Shown here in pieces: positions 9,002 through 14,005 of a DNA stretch of 14,005 nucleotides (its first letter is position 1; each line of letters opens with the position of its first letter). The translations under genes and the position numbers were made by a program. The notes beneath the pieces were generated by a model. The model was not told the DNA's origin. It did not search any database and saw only the letters and a list, made by a program, of their open reading frames with translations. This stretch comes from CAZEQK01 sp964514395 (lineage in GTDB: Bacteria; Bacillota; Bacilli; Tepidibacillales; Tepidibacillaceae). The DNA lies in contig CAZEQK010000060.1 in the NCBI GenBank assembly GCA_964514395.1, forward strand, positions 1 through 14,005. The letters run 5' to 3'.

Positions 9002-9706
9002 CTACATAATATCCAAACAACCGAAACCACTCCCTCTTCTTAATGCTAAACCGTTTTGATAGAAAAAGTTCAAATCCCTAGGATCTCCCTTGATGAGAAA
9101 CTCTCCCTTATTAGCAGTAAAATATAGATAGTCATCTTGAACCTGGTGGAAATTTTCTTTTATTACCATTTTTTTGAGATGACTGTTTAGTATTTTTAGC
9201 GGTTGATAAAGATCTCGACCTATATTAGTTTGCATCATCTTCGAAGCAATGATATTCAATTCATTTTCAAAAGTTGGATCACTAGCTAATACCGGTTTAC
9301 CATGTTTCGATTCAACAAGCAAAGGAGAAAGTGTCCTGAACCAAACTTGTGATGTATTTATCGTTTTTTCTTTCAATAATTCCAATCTCCTTAAGGACAT
9401 CGTCGTGTCTTTGTAGACAAAATTTTTATTTTGCTGACATCCATTTATTAAATAAATCATAAATTCAATATTTGAAGAGCTGACCGTTACAGACATCGCA
9501 TCAGCCTCAATCTTATCTCCTTCAATTTTAAAATTTTGAAAGTACGCAGCAAAAGTATACGTTTTTGTTTGCGTCTCATTGTCGATAAAAAAAGATTGAT
9601 AGAAAGACTCTGATTGAGAGCGAATCACTTGCTTAATATAGGATAATACCCCTAAACGATAAGCCAATGGAAAATTATCAATATGGAAATCCAATCGAAC
9701 CCTCAA
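9002..9706 (-). CDS. cas6: crRNA-processing endoribonuclease Cas6
   Basis: Cas6 cuts the repeat RNA to release crRNAs with an 8-nt 5' handle. The frame is open from 9778, but the true start is most likely the TTG at 9706 (product begins MRVRLDFHIDNFPLAYR). It lies 7 nt after GGAGG, and the resulting 234 residues fit the family. The codons at 9707-9778 then become 5' untranslated and promoter sequence. The C-terminus has the Gly-rich loop of Cas6 (LRRGSGFGCLDIM, last 13 residues). It is the first gene of the operon, followed 18 nt later by cas8b. Cas6 would also have to process the mini-CRISPR transcript at 10988-11074 if that RNA is a guide. Confidence 0.93.
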   Translation of the reverse strand: MRVRLDFHIDNFPLAYRLGVLSYIKQVIRSQSESFYQSFFIDNETQTKTYTFAAYFQNFKIEGDKIEADAMSVTVSSSNIEFMIYLINGCQQNKNFVYKDTTMSLRRLELLKEKTINTSQVWFRTLSPLLVESKHGKPVLASDPTFENELNIIASKMMQTNIGRDLYQPLKILNSHLKKMVIKENFHQVQDDYLYFTANKGEFLIKGDPRDLNFFYQNGLALRRGSGFGCLDIM

Positions 9707-9743
9707 AAAAACACCTCCGCATATTGCATAGTAATTCATATAT

Positions 9744-9749
9744 AGTATA
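9744..9749 (-). promoter_or_regulatory. Probable -10 of the cas operon promoter
   Basis: TATACT on the minus strand lies about 38 nt upstream of the cas6 TTG. No good -35 is present at 16-18 nt; the sequence there is part of the palindrome at 9762-9778. A promoter with a poor -35 covered by a palindrome would fit a regulated operon. This is inferred from sequence only. Confidence 0.45.
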
Positions 9750-9761
9750 AACTTTCCTGTG

Positions 9762-9845
9762 TTGACTTCTCCAGTCAATATTCCCGTCGAAAATAAACTC
9801 TTCTTACTTTTCCTAGTTTAATCGGATTCGTGACATCTTTTGTCA
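9762..9845. promoter_or_regulatory. Two TGAC-N7-GTCA palindromes upstream of cas6
   Basis: Palindrome 1 (9762-9778) is TTGACT-N5-AGTCAA. Palindrome 2 (9831-9845) is TGACA-N5-TGTCA. Both contain TGAC-N7-GTCA and, on the minus strand, share AGA at the same place in the spacer. Their centres are 68 bp apart. Palindrome 1 lies 12 bp upstream of the predicted -10, overlapping the -35 position. They look like paired operator sites for a dimeric regulator. The WYL protein encoded at 11168-12202 is a candidate, but nothing in the sequence proves that link. Confidence 0.45.
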
Positions 9846-10097
9846 GGGAATAGACGTTCCCCATAAAAACTTCTCGTTATTTTTGACAACCCAATTATGT
9901 ATTTTCATTCATTTATCCCACTACAACCATTTTAACAACTATCCCTTAAACAGAATTAAAGAAAAAACGTTACTACTCGTTTCACTTTATCGTATAGATT
10001 TATTACGATCATTATATCGTATTTCATCCAAATACCCTTCTACCATTCGATGCTGAGTATTTCTTAATCCTAAAACCTTTTGGTATCACCAACTTTC
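9779..10097. other. 319-bp non-coding region between cas6 and the DUF3800 relic
   Basis: No gene is visible here. The region holds palindrome 2 (9831-9845) and the decayed repeat-like pair at 9842-9937. It also has three copies of ATCGTA (9989-9994 and 10016-10021 direct, 10004-10009 inverted as TACGAT). The last group could be a regulator site or a decayed sequence. No convincing terminator was found for the gene upstream. Confidence 0.5.
9842..9937 (-). repeat. Possible second, strongly decayed mini-CRISPR upstream of cas6
   Basis: The right element (9909-9937) keeps 10 consecutive repeat bases (minus strand GTAGTGGGAT) and matches 17/29 ungapped. The left element (9842-9870) keeps the other half (GTTTT, AT, GAACGT on the minus strand) with two 1-nt insertions. 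The interval between them is 38 nt, inside the 35-39 range of real spacers. The retained halves are roughly those needed on either side of a guide. The similarity is partial and gapped in an AT-rich region, so chance is possible. Confidence 0.35.
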
Positions 10098-10744
10098 TTA
10101 ATCGGATTTTTTTAACAAAGCACTTATAGGTATATACTCAATATGATCTTCTTCCTCTCCCCATCTATATAGGGTAATGTTATGCTGAAGTCGACTTAAA
10201 TTATCTTTTTCGATCAGGAAGCGATAAATCAAACCACTTTTTACAGTGGAGACACCTGATTCATCTTCGTAACTCTTTTCGAGTACAAAGACAACAATAC
10301 CCATAACTGTATCAATAAGCTGAAGTGGAATAGATTCTATAGAATCTAAAGGAATAGCTTCAATAATCTGATAACATTTATTACGGTAGGCGGAATGAGT
10401 ATTCATTTGTTCTTTTAGCTTTTTATAAAGTTCCATTTTCTCATATTCTTCATTCGCATCTACAAAAAGTTTAATTTTGGTACCACTGTCTAAATTTCTT
10501 GTCATTCCATAAAACAGCCTCTCAGGAATTTTTACATAAAACAATTCACGGAGCATCTGTAAATCAATATTCATTTTCGATCCGTCGCTTTTGTTCTTTC
10601 ATTATTAACAACGAAAATATTTATTGAAAAATCCTGGGACATGAGATAATTTGAAATGTTAAAGTACTTTTTTATATTCGTGTCTTTTGTATATTTCACA
10701 AAATGCAATTCGCTAGCAGAGACGTATACTATACTTAGAATAAG
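10098..10744 (-). pseudogene. DUF3800-family protein, frameshifted relic
   Basis: The open frame at 10098-10574 encodes 158 residues that look like the C-terminal part of a DUF3800 protein (RNase H-like fold). Typical segments are VKIPERLFYGMTR, the 'SIPLQLIDTVMGIVVFVLEK' region, and a YRFLIEKDNLSRLQ segment. Directly upstream, another frame (10744-10574, 57 codons, ending at a TGA overlapping the ATG) gives SELHFVKYTKDTNIKKYF followed by FSINIFVVNNERTKATDRK, which reads like the preceding part of the same family. Adding one base to the AAAA run at 10574 would join them. An ATG at 10892 is in phase with the downstream frame and would give 264 residues, a normal length for the family, but the sequence between is unreadable (stops in all frames). 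The native ATG at 10574 has no good ribosome site. The family assignment is from recalled motifs. Its likely former promoter is the one covered by the mini-CRISPR target. Confidence 0.65.
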
Positions 10745-10909
10745 TTAATCATACTATTTAAGTATTATTTTCTTCGCTACTTGTGCAGGAGTGGTTTTTT
10801 TTTATGAAAGAGAGTGAGCCTGTGGCTGTTAAACCATTGCTACATATCCTCAATCTCTTTTTTTTTACGAAAACTTCTTATTCAACAAACATCTTCACCA
10901 AAATATTAT

Positions 10910-10929
10910 TTTATTTACTTACTATATGG
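10910..10929 (-). other. Protospacer with CCA PAM matching the mini-CRISPR spacer
   Basis: On the minus strand, CCA (10929-10927) is followed by TATAG-T-AAGTAAATAAA (10926-10910). The mini-CRISPR spacer starts TATAG-A-AAGTAAATAAA. Sixteen of the first 17 positions match; the mismatch is at position 6, and the next mismatch is at position 18. Positions that are multiples of six are unpaired in type I effector complexes. The array-type handle is not present beside this site, so it would count as a target rather than as self array. The site starts at the predicted +1 of the promoter at 10933-10961. Confidence 0.8.
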
Positions 10930-10932
10930 CTG

Positions 10933-10961
10933 ATTATAATAGTAAAAAAATAAAAATGCAA
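10933..10961 (-). promoter_or_regulatory. Strong sigma-A-type promoter under predicted Cascade control
   Basis: On the minus strand, TTGCAT (10961-10956) and a perfect TATAAT (10938-10933) are separated by exactly 17 bp. The predicted start is near 10926, the first base of the protospacer, so a bound Cascade would cover +1 onward. The -35 lies inside the terminator stem of the mini-CRISPR transcript. The RNA would run toward the DUF3800 relic. Confidence 0.7.
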
Positions 10962-10980
10962 TAAAAAATTGCATTTTTAT
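10944..10980 (-). terminator. Intrinsic terminator of the mini-CRISPR transcript
   Basis: A 13-bp perfect stem (10950-10962 with 10968-10980; arms ATAAAAATGCAAT and ATTGCATTTTTAT) with a 5-nt loop is followed on the minus strand by seven T (10950-10944). It begins 8 bp after the last mini-CRISPR repeat and would end a transcript of about 140 nt. No T tract follows on the + strand, so the direction is clear. Confidence 0.75.
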
Positions 10981-10987
10981 CATATAA

Positions 10988-11074
10988 GTTTATCTTCCAC
11001 TTCGTTCAGATAATAAATAATTGTAAAGTTTATTTACTTTCTATATTTTATATCCCACAACGTTCAAATAACTC
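10988..11074 (-). CRISPR. Degenerate two-repeat mini-CRISPR (CreA/CreR-like guide RNA)
   Basis: Two diverged copies of the array repeat align without gaps. The copy at 11046-11074 is 24/29 identical and the copy at 10988-11016 is 23/29 identical. They flank a 29-nt spacer (11017-11045), shorter than the 35-39 nt of the main array. On the minus strand the first copy ends ATATAAAA, so the 8-nt handle is kept except for its last base (array: ATATAAAG). The unit has its own -10 upstream and an intrinsic terminator downstream, so it looks like a stand-alone small-RNA gene. Its spacer matches a promoter start site about 60 bp downstream (10910-10926) with a CCA PAM. Known relatives by design are CreTA antitoxin RNAs and Cas-regulating CreR RNAs. 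Alternatively it is the stub of a dead second array, but the adjacent seed match argues against that. Confidence 0.85.
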
Positions 11075-11093
11075 TTGACTTAAGCACACAATA

Positions 11094-11104
11094 ATTATAT
11101 ACCA
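11094..11104 (-). promoter_or_regulatory. Probable promoter of the mini-CRISPR RNA
   Basis: On the minus strand TGGTATATAAT ends in a perfect TATAAT (11099-11094). No strong -35 is seen at 17 nt (GTCTAA), but an upstream TG may help. A start near 11087 would place the first degenerate repeat about 13 nt into the RNA. Read-through from the WYL gene is another possible source. Confidence 0.5.
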
Positions 11105-11167
11105 CTTTCAGTCTTATTAGACATAGTATATATTACTTTATCTTCTCAAATCTTCCTTCTTCTCTCC

Positions 11168-12202
11168 TTACCTATACCTCTCTACCAATTCCTCGTACTC
11201 ACTTCTCAACTGTTCACGTATATCTTCCGGTGACATCACTGTTGCTTTTGTCCCAAATGACCATACCCAGCGAAGAAATTCCTCTCTACTTTTAACAGTA
11301 GTTGTAAGAGTTAATGAACCGTCTTCATACTGATCTATGCTTGCATCAACATGGAAGTCTTGCTCAACCACATATCGCGCTATAGTAGCATTAAAGTGAA
11401 CAATAAATGTTGTACTTGTCCCCTCATCCATAATAGACCATCTATCTGCTAAAAATTGATCCATATCAAAAGTAGATGGAATGATAAACGTATCATTCGT
11501 CAACCGTATATCACTAAAGCGTTCTAGACGAAAAACTCTCACTTCTTTTCGAACATGGCAGTATGCCACAACATATAGATGACCTCCCCGCTGAATAAAA
11601 TTGTAAGGATCAATCTTACGTGTATTTTGTTTGTTTCTAGAGATAGTATAGTAATCAACCTCTACTGTAAAATTACCTGCCATTGCATTAATTATCATAG
11701 GTAATACTTTAAACTCCTGAGGAGTTCTTAACCTAGAGTGGACATAAATTCTTTCTTCGATATATAATTTAGATTCAATGTTAAAAAGGTCTGTTTTCTT
11801 TACAAATCGGGCAATCTTTTCAATTCCTTTACGATAGGCTAGATCGAGAGGGTGTTTTTCTGAAACCTTACCTACAGATAAAAAGGGATATAGCATCAAC
11901 GCAATAAACTCATCTTGTGTAAGATGATTACCAACTTTTGTAGGAGTGTAAATCATCTTATAACCATACTTTGAATCAACGTTAAAATAAAATCCTACTT
12001 CCTCAAGCTTTTTCATATCTCGAAAAATGGTTCGCTGTGATATATGACAAAGTTCAGCCAGTTTCTTTGAACTGGCAAATTCATGATTTGTAAGATAATT
12101 AACGATGTAAAAAAGACGCTCTACATAGTATAATTTTTGTGATTGACTCATTCCCATCCACTCTCTTTTTTCCTTACATGCTAATAATTTCTTATTTTTC
12201 AT
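11168..12202 (-). CDS. HTH-WYL domain transcriptional regulator
   Basis: The N-terminal winged-helix HTH (about 27-85) has the recognition segment SSKKLAELCHISQRTIFRDM typical of YafY/DeoR-like WYL regulators. A WYL domain follows at about 175-235, with the conserved layout DPYNFIQRGGHLYVVAYCH and VRVFRLERFSDI; the name-giving WYL triplet reads LYV here. The C-terminal WCX extension covers about 275-344. WYL domains are proposed ligand or nucleic-acid sensors, and WYL regulators recur beside CRISPR and other defence loci. The ATG at 12202 has no ribosome site; Met16 (12157) or Met18 (12151), after an AAGGAAAAAAGAGAGTGG stretch, are plausible real starts and leave the HTH complete. The mini-CRISPR lies 94 bp after the stop. 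A role in cas regulation is inferred from position only. Confidence 0.88.
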   Translation of the reverse strand: MKNKKLLACKEKREWMGMSQSQKLYYVERLFYIVNYLTNHEFASSKKLAELCHISQRTIFRDMKKLEEVGFYFNVDSKYGYKMIYTPTKVGNHLTQDEFIALMLYPFLSVGKVSEKHPLDLAYRKGIEKIARFVKKTDLFNIESKLYIEERIYVHSRLRTPQEFKVLPMIINAMAGNFTVEVDYYTISRNKQNTRKIDPYNFIQRGGHLYVVAYCHVRKEVRVFRLERFSDIRLTNDTFIIPSTFDMDQFLADRWSIMDEGTSTTFIVHFNATIARYVVEQDFHVDASIDQYEDGSLTLTTTVKSREEFLRWVWSFGTKATVMSPEDIREQLRSEYEELVERYR

Positions 12203-12464
12203 TATATCATCATTACTTTTTATTTTTTAACTATATCAAACATTTCGAGATTAACAGGGAACTATAACTCAGAATATGCCTTGTAAAAATATAAAACTTT
12301 TAATCGCTTAGAAGCCTTACTAAGATAAGCGGGTTATTAGACCAACTATCTTCATAAGGGTTCACCCCCTAAAAAACGATTGAATTGCCATTCCCATGTA
12401 TTATTTCTTCTAACTTTTTGAGCGTAGTGTAATATTCACCATTTTTAGAACTTTTATCTTACCT
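12203..12464. other. Intergenic region left of the IS relic
   Basis: No gene is recognised. A 6-bp inverted repeat CGCTTA/TAAGCG with a 15-nt loop lies at 12305-12331. In frame with the transposase start, 12453-12464 reads FILP, which resembles the N-terminal TLPM-type motif of related transposases, so the left part of the IS is probably decayed here. The left IS end could not be placed. Confidence 0.4.
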
Positions 12465-12962
12465 ATGAGGATAAATGAAATGGTTGATTTTTCATTCATA
12501 TATGATGAATTAGTTTCTATGTATTGTCTTGATAATGGACGTGGAGCAATTGATCCAATTAGGATGTTTAAATATCTTTTGTTAAAGGTGATATTTGATT
12601 TATCAGATGTAGATATAGTAGAGCGTTTTAAATATAATATGTCTTTTAAGTATTTTTTGAATATGGCACCAGAAGAAGGTGTGATTAATCCAAGTTCTCT
12701 AACTAAGTTTAGAAAATTACGTTTGACAGACACAAACCTTTTAGACCTTCTTATCAATAAAACAGTACAAATTGCAATAGAAAAAGAGATTATTAAAAGT
12801 AAATCAATAATTGTTGACTCCACCCATACAAAGGCTCGATACAATCAAAAATCACCTAGAGAAATATTATTAAAGTATTCAAAAAGACTTAGAAAATCTG
12901 TATATGAAATATTGGCTACATGCCTTTACAATAAAAAAAAAGAACTAGAACTGCTTGATTAA
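12465..12962 (+). pseudogene. Truncated IS1182-family transposase
   Basis: The frame encodes 165 residues (MRINEMVDFSFIYDELVSMY onward), against roughly 450-550 for complete IS1182-type transposases. The characteristic N-terminal region is clear: DNGRGAIDPIRMFKYLLLK, a region like NMSFKYFLNM, and VDSTHTKARYNQKSPREIL, where the Asp of VDSTH would be the first catalytic acidic residue. After the KRLRKSVYEI segment the protein ends in ATCLYNKKKELELLD, directly before the hairpins that usually follow such genes. A large internal deletion joining to the last codons is therefore likely. Most of the catalytic core is missing, so it cannot be active. Confidence 0.85.
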
Positions 12963-12991
12963 TTGAATCAAGCTATTGCTAGTTCTTTTTT
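12936..12991 (+). terminator. Strong hairpin terminator after the transposase relic
   Basis: The outer 13-bp stem (AAAAAGAACTAG... with CTAGTTCTTTTTT) and inner 8-bp stem (GCTTGATT/AATCAAGC) are separated by a small internal loop, and the apical loop is 5 nt. The + strand ends in T6. It overlaps the last codons of the transposase frame and could also work on the minus strand because of the A/T symmetry. Confidence 0.75.
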
Positions 12992-13109
12992 GTGCATCAT
13001 TCTAAGTGAGGGGCACTAAAAAAATGAAACTTTTTCAGTGCCCTCGGATATCTCTACTTGATTTTTTAATGATGATTTTTTATGCTGTTATGAAGGAGTG
13101 TTTTTTTAC

Positions 13110-13343
13110 CTATTTTTTCCCTATGGCTACCCGCCAAACATCAGGTCCTTGCTCTAAGTATTCCCATTCAAATTGTTCGGGTCTTTCCATCATAAATTGA
13201 TATTGTAATGGACGAGGGTCATGCTCATTAATAAGACCTATTTTCTCACCCGATTTTAAACCATCAAATACTTTAAATATGACGGGATGTTTGTCCTTTG
13301 GCTCATACTCCCTTGCATCAACTGTAGTCACTATATCTGACAT
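13110..13343 (-). CDS. DUF2249 domain protein
   Basis: The 77-residue product covers a complete DUF2249 domain: VDAREYEPKDKHPVIFKVFD, then INEHDPRPLQYQF and WEYLEQGPDVWRVAIGK. These small proteins are common in organisms with anaerobic, nitrogen-oxide or microaerobic metabolism; their biochemical function is not settled. The start is supported by AGGAGG 8 nt upstream. It has its own promoter region with an Fnr-like site (13415-13430), which fits oxygen-dependent regulation. It is not related to the CRISPR genes in function as far as the sequence shows. Confidence 0.9.
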   Translation of the reverse strand: MSDIVTTVDAREYEPKDKHPVIFKVFDGLKSGEKIGLINEHDPRPLQYQFMMERPEQFEWEYLEQGPDVWRVAIGKK

Positions 13344-13387
13344 CTTTTCATCCTCCTTTTATTTATTTAATATAAAGGTATAAGTAA

Positions 13388-13432
13388 ATTATACTTTTGA
13401 CTTTACTTGTTCGCTGTGAGCCAGCGCACAGC
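13388..13432 (-). promoter_or_regulatory. Promoter with Fnr-like box for the DUF2249 gene
   Basis: A minus-strand TATAAT (13393-13388) predicts a start near 13381. TGTGA-N6-GCACA (13415-13430, + strand), one base from the Fnr/Crp consensus TGTGA-N6-TCACA, is centred at 13422.5, about 41.5 bp upstream. It is nested in a perfect GCTGTG/CACAGC inverted repeat (13413-13432). No good -35 exists, as expected for an activator-dependent promoter. Confidence 0.55.
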
Positions 13433-13526
13433 CAATTTCACTTATTCCATAGGATAATAGATATACGAAGCAAGGCTAAAGCATTTGAAAAAGTAATTAC
13501 TAAAACTTGAAGGAAGGTAGGATATC

Positions 13527-14005
13527 ATGAGCTATTATCTGTGGATTTTCTTTAATCTCCTTTTCGCTATGGTGACATCCATTTATATCTGGTTTATTAG
13601 TCCCGATCACACATTCATCATTTTATCTGGTAAACTAATCGCATAGTTAGCTGTGTTTCTATTTGCATTAATATAAATGTTTTTTTCATCATTCAGGTCA
13701 TAAAAAAAACAAAATGGAGAAGTGTAAAAATCTCCTTAGCTAAGCTATTACGAAAGGCAATGAAGATACGTATCCCTATCGCTATTATTGCTACTAGTTT
13801 AATTGTTGTCCATGCCGTTATTATGATAATGAAGGAAGCAGGTCAAATAGGTTATTTTCATCCAAAGCTTATTGCTGGATACATTGCTATGATTACCCTT
13901 TCGATCAACCTATTTGCTGGATATTTAAAACATCTAAGAGCTTCTGGTTTTCGTAGAAGATTTCATCTCACTATGGCTTTAATCTTCGCTGTAAGTTTTT
14001 TAGTC
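13527..14005 (+). pseudogene. Broken multi-pass membrane protein gene, partial at window end
   Basis: An ATG at 13527 after AAGGAAGGTAGG starts a hydrophobic frame (MSYYLWIFFNLLFAMVTSIY...). It meets in-frame stops at 13644 (TAG) and 13674 (TAA). One missing base in the T run at 13680-13686 would shift it into a long frame that continues to the window end (IIQVIKKTKWRSVKISLAKL..., later HAVIMIMKEAGQIGYFHPKL). Several membrane segments and spaced His residues (HAVIM, FHPKL, LKHLR, RFHLTM) resemble heme-binding ferric-reductase-like membrane domains, but the family is uncertain. It is divergent from the DUF2249 gene. The defects could partly be sequencing errors; three independent lesions make real decay more likely. 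Confidence 0.6.

Larger units (their letters stand above)
12465..13045 (+). mobile_element. IS1182-family insertion sequence remnant
   Basis: The remnant comprises the truncated transposase, the hairpin at 12936-12991 and the terminal inverted repeat at 13008-13045 (GAGGGGCACT ... AGTGCCCTC with inner A and T runs). That last hairpin resembles the right end of many Bacillaceae IS1182-like elements. The left boundary and target duplication were not found. It separates the CRISPR region from housekeeping-like genes on the right. Confidence 0.65.

Noticed and set aside
8572..9059. Two + strand ORFs of 116 and 60 codons opposite cas8b and cas6.
   Set aside because: They are antisense shadows with no ribosome sites or recognisable domains.
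9744..9757. ATAAACTTT shared between the mini-CRISPR spacer (guide positions 13-21) and the cas6 promoter.
   Set aside because: The match is outside the seed, has no PAM at the right place and is only 9 nt of AT-rich sequence.
10807..10866. Hairpin followed by T run on the + strand, like an intrinsic terminator.
   Set aside because: The loop is 30 nt, one pair is mismatched and no + strand gene or promoter is convincing upstream, so it is not listed as a terminator.
10804..10953. A + strand ORF of 49 codons (starts MKESEPVAVK, ends LTIWLIIIVKK) with AGGAG 12 nt upstream, resembling a small membrane toxin.
   Set aside because: It lies antisense to the decayed part of the DUF3800 region, ends inside the terminator, has long homopolymer codons and no clear promoter. 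It could be a chance AT-rich ORF, although the predicted guide site falls inside it.
12410..12844. A 144-codon minus ORF opposite the transposase.
   Set aside because: The + strand encodes recognisable IS1182 transposase sequence; the minus product shows no family features.

Overview
The window comes from a low-GC Gram-positive bacterium, most likely a Bacillaceae member. The reasons are strong AGGAGG-type ribosome sites, TATAAT-type promoters, a type I-B (Tneap-like) cas set, an IS1182-family relic and a DUF2249 gene with an Fnr-like box. No species is assigned.

Positions 59-1263 hold a CRISPR array of 19 identical 29-nt repeats and 18 spacers of 35-39 nt. Positions 1264-1487 are the probable leader. 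From 9706 down to 1488, all on the minus strand, runs a compact and apparently intact operon: cas6-cas8b-cas7-cas5-cas3-cas4-cas1-cas2. It carries crRNA processing (Cas6), the Cascade subunits (Cas8, Cas7, Cas5), the nuclease-helicase (Cas3) and the adaptation module (Cas4, Cas1, Cas2). The array and leader orientation match the operon, so everything reads toward coordinate 1. Two palindromes of the form TGAC-N7-GTCA lie upstream of cas6.

Positions 9779-11167 are the most interesting part. At 10988-11074 there is a two-repeat mini-CRISPR with diverged copies of the array repeat (23/29 and 24/29 identical) around a 29-nt spacer, with its own promoter-like -10 and an intrinsic terminator. Read on the minus strand, its spacer matches 16 of the first 17 positions of a site only about 60 bp away (10910-10926). 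The single mismatch is at position 6, a position left unpaired in type I crRNAs, and the site is preceded by a CCA motif, a known I-B PAM. The site sits on the start point of a strong minus-strand promoter (TTGCAT-17-TATAAT). This is the architecture of a CRISPR-repressed element (CreTA or CreR-like): a crRNA-like guide that should make Cascade repress a neighbouring promoter. The repressed transcript runs toward a frameshifted DUF3800 gene (10098-10744, perhaps originally from 10892) and also carries mini-ORFs. A second, much more decayed repeat pair lies at 9842-9937, upstream of cas6.

Positions 11168-12202 encode an HTH-WYL regulator, a candidate regulator of the cas locus. The right flank (12203-14005) contains a truncated IS1182-type transposase with its terminal hairpins, a DUF2249 gene with an Fnr-like box centred about -41.5 from its predicted start, and a broken membrane-protein gene running off the window. 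These suggest the right-hand edge of an accessory defence region.
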